The notes under the pieces are model-generated. The model was not told the DNA's origin, did no database searches, and saw nothing but the letters and a program-made list of their open reading frames with translations. A program made the translations under genes and the position numbers. From SVTX01 sp045632305 (GTDB taxonomy: Bacteria; Bacillota; Clostridia; Oscillospirales; CAG-272): a stretch of DNA of 21,893 nucleotides. Below are positions 14,719 to 21,852 of the stretch, in pieces. The stretch is taken from assembly GCA_045632305.1 (NCBI GenBank), contig JAZQWL010000029.1, forward strand, positions 1 to 21,893. Reading direction: 5' to 3'. The first letter of the stretch is position 1. Each line of letters opens with the position of its first letter.

Positions 14719-15933
14719 TTATTCTTTAATTTTTTTCCAATATTCCTCTGCGGCGCGTTCGTTTTTATTATCACCAAAGGTATAATATTTCTTGTTCTTC
14801 AGATCGTTCGGCAAATACTGCTGCTTTACGTATCTGTTGGGGTAATCGTGAGGATATTTATAACCCTTGAACAGAGGCGATTGCAAATGTATCGGGATAT
14901 TCTCACCAAGTCCTGCGCGAACGTCCTCAAGCGCCACATCGACCGCAATATGAGCCGTATTGGATTTAGGCGCGGTTGCAAGCAAAATTGCCGCATCGCC
15001 AAGAGGAATTCTCGCCTCGGGCATACCAAGCTCAAGCGCCATCTGACAGCACGCCTGAACGATCGGTATCGCCTGCGGATAAGCTAATCCAATATCCTCG
15101 CATGAAATAACCTTAAGACGGCGACAGAGCGAAATTATGTCACCCTTATCGAGCATTTTCGCAACGTAAAACGCCGCCGCATCGGGATCGGATCCGCGAA
15201 TGGATTTCTGCAGACAACCGAGCATATCGTAATGAGTATCGTCCGAAAAATTACCGCTTCCGTATGAAAACTCAAGCGCGTTCTCATAAGTGATCTCGCC
15301 CTCCGCAGAAAAATATGCGTTTTCAAGCAGACCTATCGAACGGCGAACGTCGCCTGAGGCAAGATTTGCGATTTTTTCGGCAACAGCGGGCTCAAGAACC
15401 TTTTCTGTGCCGTTTTCACGATTGAGATAATCAAGTGCGCGGTAAAGCATTTTAGAGCAATCCTGCGGCTTTACGGGCTTGAATTCAAAGAGTGAAGAAC
15501 GCGAAATAATCGCGTTATACACATACATGTGAGGATTTTCGGTTGTGGATGCAATAAGCGTAACACGTCCGTCCTCGATATATTCAAGAAGGGTCTGCTG
15601 CTGCTTTCTATTAAAATACTGGATCTCGTCGATATACAAAAGCGTACCGTTTACGCCGAAAATATTGGAGGAGGACTGAAGCACCTCGCGAATGTCCGCA
15701 CTCGACGCGCTTGTAGCGTTGAGCTTATGGAATGTCATGCCCGACATCTCGGCAATAATTGACGCCGCGGTGGTCTTACCCGTACCGGGAGGGCCGAAAA
15801 ATATCATATTTGTAATTCTTCCGCCCGCGAGCATTCTGCGGATAACACCGCGCTCGCCAAACAGATGTGTCTGACCTACTATATCGTCAATATGCTTAGG
15901 ACGAAGGAGGTCGGCTAACTGTGCGTTTCTCAT
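14719..15933 (-). CDS. rarA: Replication-associated recombination protein RarA (MgsA) AAA+ ATPase
   Basis: RarA acts at stalled replication forks with SSB and the replisome. From the ATG at 15933 it is 404 residues, close to the usual 410-450. It has Walker A GPPGTGKT at 47-54, Walker B LLYIDEIQ at 98-105, the sensor-1 ASTTENP near 128-134 and SR at 145-146. The C-terminal tetramerisation region includes MLDKGDIISLCRRL at 260-273, SCEDIGLAYPQA at 277-288 and YKYPHDYPNRYV at 358-369. An ATG at 15945 would add four residues but contains the GGAG ribosome site of the ATG at 15933. The gene has its own promoter and appears monocistronic, with possible read-through into tRNA-Thr. Confidence 0.96.
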   Translation of the reverse strand: MRNAQLADLLRPKHIDDIVGQTHLFGERGVIRRMLAGGRITNMIFFGPPGTGKTTAASIIAEMSGMTFHKLNATSASSADIREVLQSSSNIFGVNGTLLYIDEIQYFNRKQQQTLLEYIEDGRVTLIASTTENPHMYVYNAIISRSSLFEFKPVKPQDCSKMLYRALDYLNRENGTEKVLEPAVAEKIANLASGDVRRSIGLLENAYFSAEGEITYENALEFSYGSGNFSDDTHYDMLGCLQKSIRGSDPDAAAFYVAKMLDKGDIISLCRRLKVISCEDIGLAYPQAIPIVQACCQMALELGMPEARIPLGDAAILLATAPKSNTAHIAVDVALEDVRAGLGENIPIHLQSPLFKGYKYPHDYPNRYVKQQYLPNDLKNKKYYTFGDNKNERAAEEYWKKIKE

Positions 15934-15964
15934 ATATATCTCCATTTGATAATCAATATATAAT

Positions 15965-15993
15965 ATTTTATCATTATTTCATAAATTTGTCAA
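15965..15993 (-). promoter_or_regulatory. Sigma-A promoter of rarA
   Basis: Minus strand: TTGACA (15988-15993), 17-base spacer, TAAAAT (15965-15970). The start site would be about 25 bases before the rarA ATG. Confidence 0.82.
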
Positions 15994-16004
15994 CACAAAT
16001 GCAG

Positions 16005-16031
16005 AAAAAGGGCGACACAGTCGCCCTTTTT
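16005..16031 (-). terminator. Intrinsic terminator after the metallo-beta-lactamase lipoprotein gene
   Basis: A 12-bp perfect stem AAAAAGGGCGAC / GTCGCCCTTTTT with a three-base loop, 17 bases after the stop codon. Its A/T-flanked form can act in both directions. The GGGCGAC core is the same as in the terminator at 17480-17504. Confidence 0.92.
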
Positions 16032-16048
16032 ATCTGTTAAACATATAA

Positions 16049-17398
16049 TTATTCTTCCGACATCGGAGGCACGTAGCCAGGCATTGAAAGAGGCGCATTT
16101 TCATCAAACGTCTTTCCCCATTCGCGAGTATATCTACCTAATCCTGCGATAAGAATTTCTTTTGTATATTCCTTCTCTCTTAATGCCGCTCTTACGTCAT
16201 TAAAACGGGAATCAAGATCATACAGCATCTGGTTGCAAGGATAATAAAGAATAGGCGCCTTGACAACCTCATAAAATTCAAGCGGAACGTCCTCTACGCC
16301 ATGATGCGATACCTGACATATGTCACTTCTCAAATATTCGCCGTAAACACTCATAAGCCATCTGCTACCCGAACTACCAATGTCACCTGTCAAAAGGAAG
16401 CTGTAATCATATCCATACAAACGCGATACGATTGAGGAATTGTTGAAATTCAGCTCATGGCTCTCGTCCTTGAAAAGATCATCGGGTGCCAAAAGAATTT
16501 CCATATTAAGATCTCCAAAGGTAAATTCCATACCTGTGTGAGCATAAACCGTCTTTGTTCCATCAAATTTTGCTATATCAGCTGCAAGTCCTTCATTAAA
16601 ATACGTATCCCCGCCCGTAATGAGCGCCGCTTCAGAATCAATCGGCGCAACAATAACGTATCCGAGATCTACGTTTTTGGCATATCTTGAGGCAAATTCG
16701 CTAAAAGCAGGATAATGATCTTCATGAGAATGCGTAAGAACCCATGCTCGAATAACAATTTCTCCGTCTTCCGCCTCTTTATTGAGGAATTGATACAATT
16801 GTCTTGTGCGGTCAGCGTATGAGCCGTCATATATAATAAACGATCCATCCGTCAATTCAATAACGTAGCACATACCGTTAACATGCGCAGAATCACGCAT
16901 CTGCGTTACCTTTATTGCCTGCTCCGCATCGGGATCTATATCAGACTTAGGCGGCAAGGTATCTGCGGCAGTAGCCGACGTTATGACACTAAGCTCGCCT
17001 CTATCGGCAAGATAATAAATGTGCGCCATTTGAGATCCCTTGACAAGCGTAGCAAATTCACTACCGTTCTTCTCGCTTTGACTGTATGCCTCGTATCCAA
17101 GATATGAGTAATAAACGTATACACTGTCGAAATCGTTTGCCGTCTTCCCTTTATACACACAAAGCACGGAATCATCCTGACAATCGTACGTATCGTCGGG
17201 TGCGCTCAAGAACTTGGGCTCCTCTACAACTAACGGGGGCTCTGTGGTCTCCTCGGTCAATACTGTGGTAGGTTCCTCATCGGCAACCATCTGGGATGCT
17301 ACCTCATCCTTGGGTGATCCATTGCAGGAAACACACATTACTATTGCAATAATTAAAATTATGCATGCAAAAATCGCCCTAATAAGCTGGCTTTTCAT
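16049..17398 (-). CDS. Predicted lipoprotein with ComEC-like metallo-beta-lactamase domain
   Basis: The 449-residue protein has a lipoprotein signal: positive start, hydrophobic stretch to about residue 21, then MCVSCNG with the lipidated Cys at 25. A Thr/Glu/Pro-rich linker follows (about 41-60), then an uncharacterised region with YVYYSYLGYE near 94-103. The metallo-beta-lactamase fold begins near 160, with the metal motif HSHEDH at 223-228, LLTGD at 335-339 and QVSHHG at 362-367. These last two are characteristic of the ComEC/Rec2-like hydrolase branch, where the domain is linked to DNA handling. Here it is detached from any channel and anchored outside the cell. The substrate is unknown; nucleic acid or a phosphate ester is possible. 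The ATG at 17398 follows GAGAGAA, and the gene is a single transcription unit. Confidence 0.85.
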   Translation of the reverse strand: MKSQLIRAIFACIILIIAIVMCVSCNGSPKDEVASQMVADEEPTTVLTEETTEPPLVVEEPKFLSAPDDTYDCQDDSVLCVYKGKTANDFDSVYVYYSYLGYEAYSQSEKNGSEFATLVKGSQMAHIYYLADRGELSVITSATAADTLPPKSDIDPDAEQAIKVTQMRDSAHVNGMCYVIELTDGSFIIYDGSYADRTRQLYQFLNKEAEDGEIVIRAWVLTHSHEDHYPAFSEFASRYAKNVDLGYVIVAPIDSEAALITGGDTYFNEGLAADIAKFDGTKTVYAHTGMEFTFGDLNMEILLAPDDLFKDESHELNFNNSSIVSRLYGYDYSFLLTGDIGSSGSRWLMSVYGEYLRSDICQVSHHGVEDVPLEFYEVVKAPILYYPCNQMLYDLDSRFNDVRAALREKEYTKEILIAGLGRYTREWGKTFDENAPLSMPGYVPPMSEE

Positions 17399-17438
17399 AA
17401 TTTTCTCTCATTCCTTCAAAGTAAAGATATCTGAATTT

Positions 17439-17467
17439 ATTTTACCATTTTCACAGGCATTTGTCAA
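17439..17467 (-). promoter_or_regulatory. Sigma-A promoter of the metallo-beta-lactamase lipoprotein gene
   Basis: Minus strand: TTGACA (17462-17467), 17-base spacer, TAAAAT (17439-17444), about 40 bases before the ATG. Confidence 0.82.
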
Positions 17468-17479
17468 CAGAAATAAAAC

Positions 17480-17504
17480 AAAAGGGCGACCGAGTCGCCC
17501 TTTT
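17480..17504 (-). terminator. Intrinsic terminator after the DUF4097 gene
   Basis: An 11-bp stem AAAAGGGCGAC / GTCGCCCTTTT with a three-base loop immediately follows the stop codon and is trailed by TTTTGTTTTATTT in the transcript. It separates the PadR operon from the promoter of the lipoprotein gene. Confidence 0.92.
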
Positions 17505-17506
17505 TA

Positions 17507-18475
17507 TTATTTTGATACGGTAATTTTAATATCGCCCGTATCAGTTGTGATCTCACATCTGCCACCGCTTGTCGATTTGGGAACGTCAACCCTTCCCGTA
17601 TCCGTGCTCGCAAATACCACCTTTTCAACCAAGAACGAGCCGATTACGTCGCCCGTGCTTGTTTCAATATCAATTTCAGCGGCATCGCAATCGGTAAACT
17701 TAACGTCACCCGTATCGCGCTCAATGTGGAATTTTTCGGATGCGAGCACGTTATTCATAACAAGATATCCGGTATCTCCCTTAGAAATCAAGCTCTTGCA
17801 TCTGATATTTTCAAGCTTGGCATCACCCGTGTCCACATCAACGGTTACATTGCCAAGACAATTGACGTCAAGGACGGTAATATCACCCGTAGACACCTCA
17901 AGATCAAGCTCGCCCACAGAGGTATTGCCTACCTTGATATCGCCCGTATTAGTGTGTATTTTAAGCAAGCCGACAGTTGATGCCTCAAAGCTCACGTCCG
18001 CCGTAGTGACCAAAATATCCGCACTTGTAAACTTAAAATTATTCGATACTGTAATATCGCCTGTTCTGGAATTTATCTTAAGCGCGCCGTATTCAGCTTC
18101 GGGAAGATAAACGGTAATTTTAGCAGATCCGAAATTGAAGATGCCGATATGATCGTACCATTTTCTTGTATCATTACGTAAGATTGAAAGCGTACCGTCG
18201 ATCACGGAAACCTCGTTTCTTATCTTTTCCTCCTCGTAGCAAACCACTCTTACGTTGCCGTCAGTGGAGGGCAAAAACGAAATTTTAGCCGTGTCGGACT
18301 TGATCTCGATATTTTCAAAGCTGTCGCTTATTATAAATTCCTTTGTCTGAAATTTCTTAGATGATAAGCACATAAAATCCCAATCATTCAACGACATAAC
18401 GGTAACGAAAACCAGAGCGCCCACAAGGATAAGCGCCCCCGCTACAATGATCCAAACCTTCTTAGCCGTACTCAT
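17507..18475 (-). CDS. DUF4097-family beta-solenoid membrane protein
   Basis: A 322-residue protein with one N-terminal membrane anchor (about 8-28) and an outside domain built of a very regular repeat. The motif T-G-D or a close variant recurs at residues 138, 158, 177, 196, 216, 235, 255, 274, 293 and 313, every 19-20 residues. This is typical of DUF4097 (LiaG-like, putative adhesin) proteins that form a parallel beta-helix. The biochemical role is unknown; relatives are tied to cell-envelope stress responses. Its ATG overlaps the stop of the DUF1700 gene by one base (TAATG), so the two are translationally coupled. It is the last gene of the padR operon. Confidence 0.88.
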   Translation of the reverse strand: MSTAKKVWIIVAGALILVGALVFVTVMSLNDWDFMCLSSKKFQTKEFIISDSFENIEIKSDTAKISFLPSTDGNVRVVCYEEEKIRNEVSVIDGTLSILRNDTRKWYDHIGIFNFGSAKITVYLPEAEYGALKINSRTGDITVSNNFKFTSADILVTTADVSFEASTVGLLKIHTNTGDIKVGNTSVGELDLEVSTGDITVLDVNCLGNVTVDVDTGDAKLENIRCKSLISKGDTGYLVMNNVLASEKFHIERDTGDVKFTDCDAAEIDIETSTGDVIGSFLVEKVVFASTDTGRVDVPKSTSGGRCEITTDTGDIKITVSK

Positions 18476-19074
18476 TATGCCTCTCCTTTCTTTATGAACA
18501 TTCTCTTGATCCCGATAGCGATCTTCTTTGTAAGCTTAGCAATACCCATCGTTGCCGAAGTGCATCCAAAGAAGTTGAAAATTGCAAGACCGCCACAAAC
18601 CAAGCCCGCCGCGAGCAAAACGGCGCCGCTTACAAAATGGGAGGTCGAAGCTATGATAGAGCCGCCAACTACACCGGCAATGGCGCATCCGGCAAACGTA
18701 GCAAATACTGCCCATGCAACCGCCACAAGCGACCATATTACCGCATAAAGCGTAATAGTTAACGCAAATGCAACGACTAAAAGAGGCAGCCATACGGGAA
18801 ATCCAACACAGATCAATACGATCTCAAATGCCTTGAGTTTTCGCTGAGATCTCACCTTCTCCTTCACGATCTTTCCTAAAGGATAATCGGCAATTATCTC
18901 CTCGGCTACCTTTTCGGGCGATCCGAGATCCGCAATCGCCTCTTCTTCGCTCGCTCCGTCCTCGATTCTATCGTCTATCATTTCGCTGTAAAACGAAAGC
19001 TTTTCAATTATGTCATCCTTGGGTAAGCCCTCAAGACGCTTCCCAAGTTCAAAAATAAACTCGGTCTTATTCAT
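18475..19074 (-). CDS. DUF1700 (HAAS domain) membrane protein
   Basis: A 199-residue protein that begins with the HAAS/DUF1700 helical domain (FIFELGKRLEGLPKDDIIEK at 6-25, then YSEMIDDRIEDGASEEEAI and LGSPEKVAEEI to about 60). Several membrane segments follow between about 83 and 171, and it ends in a Lys-rich tail. Such proteins are nearly always encoded right after a PadR regulator and before a DUF4097 protein, and are thought to pass on or modulate an envelope signal. The mechanism is not established. Its ATG lies within the end of padR (8-base overlap), with GGGGGG as ribosome site inside the padR coding region. Confidence 0.88.
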   Translation of the reverse strand: MNKTEFIFELGKRLEGLPKDDIIEKLSFYSEMIDDRIEDGASEEEAIADLGSPEKVAEEIIADYPLGKIVKEKVRSQRKLKAFEIVLICVGFPVWLPLLVVAFALTITLYAVIWSLVAVAWAVFATFAGCAIAGVVGGSIIASTSHFVSGAVLLAAGLVCGGLAIFNFFGCTSATMGIAKLTKKIAIGIKRMFIKKGEA

Positions 19075-19387
19075 TAGCCAATCCCCCCTTCTCTACAAAT
19101 TCGTATATCGTAATAATTTCCTTCCACTCGCGTCTGAAATCCTCAAGTCGCGAAAGCCCCGCCTCAGTTATACGGTAATACTTGCGAAGGCGTCCGTTAT
19201 GCTCCGCGCTTCTTACCGTGAGCATCTCGGCAGTCTCCAATCTCTTGAGAATGGTATATAACGTGGACTCGGAAAGCTCGATACACGGCTTTACGTCCTT
19301 AATTATCTTATATCCGTAAGATTCCTCGTTCTTTATGGCTGCTAAGACGCAAACGTCAAGCAACCCTCGTTTAAGTTGAATATCCAT
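19067..19387 (-). CDS. PadR family transcriptional regulator
   Basis: A 106-residue protein of the compact PadR class (winged helix plus one C-terminal dimerisation helix). Signature residues are KRGLLDVCVLAAI at 6-18, ESYGYKIIKD near 22-31, SESTLYTILKRLE near 39-51 (recognition helix) and GRLRKYYRIT near 65-74. PadR proteins usually repress their own operon and are released by a ligand or stress. The ATG at 19387 follows AAGGAGGAG at ideal spacing. It is first in a three-gene operon with overlapping reading frames. An inverted repeat over its own promoter is a candidate operator. Confidence 0.95.
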   Translation of the reverse strand: MDIQLKRGLLDVCVLAAIKNEESYGYKIIKDVKPCIELSESTLYTILKRLETAEMLTVRSAEHNGRLRKYYRITEAGLSRLEDFRREWKEIITIYEFVEKGGLANE

Positions 19388-19406
19388 GCAATACTCCTCC
19401 TTACAT

Positions 19407-19429
19407 AATACATCATATCACGAAGTATT
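19407..19429. promoter_or_regulatory. Candidate PadR operator
   Basis: AATAC (19407-19411) and GTATT (19425-19429) form an inverted repeat with a 13-base gap, covering the -10 element and part of the spacer of the padR promoter. The spacing and place would suit autorepression by a winged-helix dimer. The arms are only 5 bp and AT-rich, so this is tentative. Confidence 0.35.
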
Positions 19430-19440
19430 GATTTTGTCAA
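19412..19440 (-). promoter_or_regulatory. Sigma-A promoter of the padR-DUF1700-DUF4097 operon
   Basis: Minus strand: perfect TTGACA (19435-19440), 17-base spacer, TATGAT (19412-19417), 24 bases before the padR ATG. Confidence 0.85.
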
Positions 19441-19465
19441 TAGGTTTCACAAAAATTTGTAAAAA

Positions 19466-19489
19466 AACGGCAGGCGTGCGCCTGCCGTT
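19466..19489 (-). terminator. Intrinsic terminator after the nitroreductase gene
   Basis: A 10-bp stem AACGGCAGGC / GCCTGCCGTT with a four-base loop is followed in the minus-strand transcript by TTTTT, seven bases after the stop codon. Confidence 0.92.
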
Positions 19490-19496
19490 AAACATT

Positions 19497-20009
19497 TTAA
19501 ATATAAAAAACAATCTCTTCCTTCGGCTTTCTCTGGCTGTGTCTGAACGAGGGTTTTGCCGCATCTGACGGGTATCCCGCGGTCAGGATGCATACGTCAA
19601 CAAGATTTTCTGGAAGCTCAAAAAGCTCTCGAAGCTTCGGCGAATCATACCACATAACCATAGTAGTTCCCGCGCCGATGTCCGCCGCCTCGAGCATCAT
19701 CTGCGTCGCCACGATACTGCAATCAACGTCGCCCGAATCCTTGCCGTCACAATCTCTCTTCCAGCTTTCGTTATTGTCATAGCAGATAAGGAACGCGGTC
19801 TTCGCGCCGTAAATACAATCCGTGCAAGCGTTGAGCTTTTCAAGGCCCTCCTCGCTCTGCACTACGAAAATGCGCTCGGGCTGAAGATTCTTTGCCGTGG
19901 GGGATACAATTCCCGCCTCTAAAATCTTGTCTATATCGGCTTGACTTAAAGGTCTGCCGTCAAATTTTCTTAAAGAATATCTTTCCTTTGCAAGTGTTAA
20001 AAAGTCCAT
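19497..20009 (-). CDS. Nitroreductase family protein
   Basis: From the ATG at 20009 this is a 170-residue FMN-dependent nitroreductase-fold protein, at the short end of the family. It starts with the conserved FMN-contact motif ERYSLRKFDGRPL at 9-21, then SPTAKNLQPERIFVV at 36-50 and GAGTTMVMWYDSPKLRELFELP near 112-133. It ends in RKPKEEIVFYI, the typical C-terminus of small clostridial nitroreductases. The physiological substrate is unknown; such enzymes reduce quinones, nitro groups or enones with NAD(P)H. A TTG at 20024 would overlap the stop of the upstream gene; the ATG has GAGAGG seven bases before it. It lies 11 bases after the nuclease-helicase gene, so both share a transcript. Confidence 0.9.
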   Translation of the reverse strand: MDFLTLAKERYSLRKFDGRPLSQADIDKILEAGIVSPTAKNLQPERIFVVQSEEGLEKLNACTDCIYGAKTAFLICYDNNESWKRDCDGKDSGDVDCSIVATQMMLEAADIGAGTTMVMWYDSPKLRELFELPENLVDVCILTAGYPSDAAKPSFRHSQRKPKEEIVFYI

Positions 20010-20020
20010 GATACTACCTC

Positions 20021-21514
20021 TCAATCAAATATTTTCGATATTTTTTCAAACAGCTTTTTATTTTCCACGACAACGATCGCAATCTTTTCCCTCACTCTCG
20101 AAATGCCCTGATAGAAAAGATTCGGGTAGAGATACTCGGGATTTTCATCGGGAATTCCCTTTAGCTTGCCGTATTTATCATAATAAAATGTTTTGTCCAT
20201 AACCATTGCGACGTTGTCAAATTCCTGACCGATAACGTGATTACAATAATAGTCCTCGCACATATCGGAGCAGAGCGTCTTTCTTTTGGCATCGGGATAA
20301 CTGATAAACGTGTAGCCCGCACCCTTGAGATAGGACAAAATTTCCCTTGCCTCATCCGTATTATTTGCGTAGAACAATCCAATATTCGGATAATCGGAGC
20401 TGATCTTCTCGGGCTTGTATATGTTCTTGAGTGAATTTATAAAGCTCGTCAGCTCGACGTTGGTGCGGATTCTCTCCCGCAATTTAAATGATCCCAGAAG
20501 ATTTAATTTTATAATTTTATTCGCTATCTGATTCTTCTTTTCATCACAAGTCAGTACCTGCTCGGGATCCGATGAAAAAATGCATATCTGAGAATTGTCC
20601 ATCACACGCTTCACGATCTCATTAAAAAGATTTACGGAAAGCCGATGCGCCTCGTCGACAAAAACAAATTTAAATTTATCCATGCGTGACGGATCCTGTG
20701 CGATCTCCTCCATCGGCATTACGTCAAAATTTGGGATCGAGGAAATAAGCGCGTCCTTCTCGCCGTCAAGCCGTCCGCAATAAATTACAAGCGACGCACC
20801 GCGTTCAGTGAGCGTTTTTGCCACGTCGTATATAAGCAGAGTCTTACCCGTTCCCGACGTGCCGACAATACTGTAAAAGCCGTGACCGTTCACCATGGAA
20901 ATGTCGAGCAAAATATCCTTCTTTATACGGTCCTGCGCCTGGGTAAGAAAATATTCACCCGCGATAAATTTATCGGGCGTTCTCAAAGGAGAAACCAAAT
21001 AGTCCGATGCCTTGAACATATCGTCAATGTCGGACGAATACTCACCGCCAAATGCCTTTACCGCATCTGCAACAAGTGAAAAATCAACTTTTACAAGCTC
21101 TCCCCCATCGCCTATTTTATAAGTGGTAAGCGTGTCGGTCACGACCGTAAACATAACAGGATTTTGATCGATATGGGCAAGATAATGAAGATTTCGCTTC
21201 TGCTGAGCCAAAATGTCACGCTCTTCAACCGCCTGGCTTTTAAGCTCAATGCTTAAGCACTTGCCTTCCTTGAATTTCAAAAGGTCAAATTCCTTGCCGA
21301 TTCGAGGGATAGTGTAGCCAAAGAAAAATCCGTCAAGCTCGGGTGTCTCCACCCCACAGCTTACAAGTCCGTCCACTAACTGACGAAGCGATCGTATCTC
21401 GTGACGCTTTGTTACCTTGCGCGAAAGCTTGCCCGACTCGTGCCGATCCAATCTTGAAAACGGAATTTCTTCCCTTACGCGTGACAGAAGATAAATATTC
21501 AAAGGCCTTGTCAT
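20021..21514 (-). CDS. Predicted PD-(D/E)XK nuclease - SF1 helicase fusion (DUF2075-like)
   Basis: A 497-residue two-domain protein. The N-terminal part (about 1-160) has the signature of a PD-(D/E)XK nuclease: GKEFDLLKF with D77, then SIELKS with E90 and K92, and AQQKRNLHYL near 103-112 resembling the RecB-type Q..Y element. The C-terminal part is a P-loop superfamily-1 helicase related to DUF2075: Walker A GTSGTGKT at 218-225, Walker B FVFVDEAH at 283-290, SSDPEQ at 314-319, LRERIRTN at 345-352, VIGQEFDNVAMVMD at 427-440 and motif VI GISRVREKIAIVV at 470-482. The combination suggests ATP-driven processing of nucleic acid, in repair or defence. The ATG at 21514 follows GGGAGTGG and a near-consensus promoter. 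It is the first gene of a two-gene operon with the nitroreductase. All key residues appear intact. Confidence 0.82.
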   Translation of the reverse strand: MTRPLNIYLLSRVREEIPFSRLDRHESGKLSRKVTKRHEIRSLRQLVDGLVSCGVETPELDGFFFGYTIPRIGKEFDLLKFKEGKCLSIELKSQAVEERDILAQQKRNLHYLAHIDQNPVMFTVVTDTLTTYKIGDGGELVKVDFSLVADAVKAFGGEYSSDIDDMFKASDYLVSPLRTPDKFIAGEYFLTQAQDRIKKDILLDISMVNGHGFYSIVGTSGTGKTLLIYDVAKTLTERGASLVIYCGRLDGEKDALISSIPNFDVMPMEEIAQDPSRMDKFKFVFVDEAHRLSVNLFNEIVKRVMDNSQICIFSSDPEQVLTCDEKKNQIANKIIKLNLLGSFKLRERIRTNVELTSFINSLKNIYKPEKISSDYPNIGLFYANNTDEAREILSYLKGAGYTFISYPDAKRKTLCSDMCEDYYCNHVIGQEFDNVAMVMDKTFYYDKYGKLKGIPDENPEYLYPNLFYQGISRVREKIAIVVVENKKLFEKISKIFD

Positions 21515-21538
21515 ATTACCACTCCCTTCTCTACTTAT

Positions 21539-21567
21539 ATTTTATAATATTTTTTCGGCATTGTCAA
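21539..21567 (-). promoter_or_regulatory. Sigma-A promoter of the nuclease-helicase operon
   Basis: Minus strand: TTGACA (21562-21567), 17-base spacer, TAAAAT (21539-21544), 25 bases before the ATG. It is divergent from the tRNA-Pro promoter about 90 bases away. Confidence 0.82.
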
Positions 21568-21658
21568 CAGACGCAAATCAAATATTCACCGCATTTTTCG
21601 TCCGACGAAAGAATACGTAAAAGTTTTTATTTTTTTCAACATTTTTTGAAAAAAGGTA

Positions 21659-21687
21659 TTGACAAAATAAATGCCTTGTGATATAAT
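21659..21687 (+). promoter_or_regulatory. Consensus sigma-A promoter of tRNA-Pro
   Basis: Plus strand: TTGACA (21659-21664), 17-base spacer, TATAAT (21682-21687), both hexamers perfect. The leader to the tRNA is about 45 bases and contains a possible weak hairpin GGATGA / TCATCC. Confidence 0.92.
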
Positions 21688-21739
21688 ATTCAAGTCGTCG
21701 GATGAAGACACTAAAAATCATCCATTTACCCCATCGGAT

Positions 21740-21815
21740 CTAGGTGTAGCTCAGCTGGGAGAGCGCTACCTTGGGGTGGTAGAGGCCGCAAGTTCAAGTC
21801 TTGTCACTTAGACCA
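21740..21815 (+). tRNA. tRNA-Pro (anticodon GGG)
   Basis: A complete 76-base cloverleaf with encoded CCA. The acceptor is CTAGGTG / CACTTAG (one G-U pair), with discriminator A. The D-arm GCTC / GAGC contains GGG, the anticodon stem CTACC / GGTAG has loop TTGGGGT, giving anticodon GGG for proline CCC/CCU codons, and the T-arm is GCAAG-TTCAAGT-CTTGT. The C1-G72 pair is typical of bacterial tRNA-Pro. Confidence 0.96.
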
Positions 21816-21816
21816 G

Positions 21817-21852
21817 AAAAAAGCAGAATGGATTTATCCATTCTGCTTTTTT
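21817..21852 (+). terminator. Intrinsic terminator of tRNA-Pro
   Basis: The arms at 21817-21833 and 21836-21852 are a perfect 17-bp inverted repeat: GCAGAATGGAT / ATCCATTCTGC flanked by A6 and T6. It begins one base after the tRNA CCA end. The last 41 bases of the window after it hold nothing I recognise. Confidence 0.93.

Noticed and set aside
14541..14729. Small plus-strand open frame that would read GDVTRTHDLLITNQ...
   Set aside because: It is the reverse strand of tRNA-Thr. This peptide is a well-known false gene produced by tRNA sequences.
17214..18110. 298-codon plus-strand frame, Ser/Thr/Pro rich, looking like a surface protein
   Set aside because: It is the mirror of the TGD repeats of the DUF4097 gene and crosses a terminator and a promoter; the repeat look comes from the real gene.
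14719..21739. Genomic island bounded by the two tRNA genes
   Set aside because: No integrase, no matching att sequences at both tRNAs and no visible change of composition; rarA and the PadR cassette are ordinary chromosomal genes.
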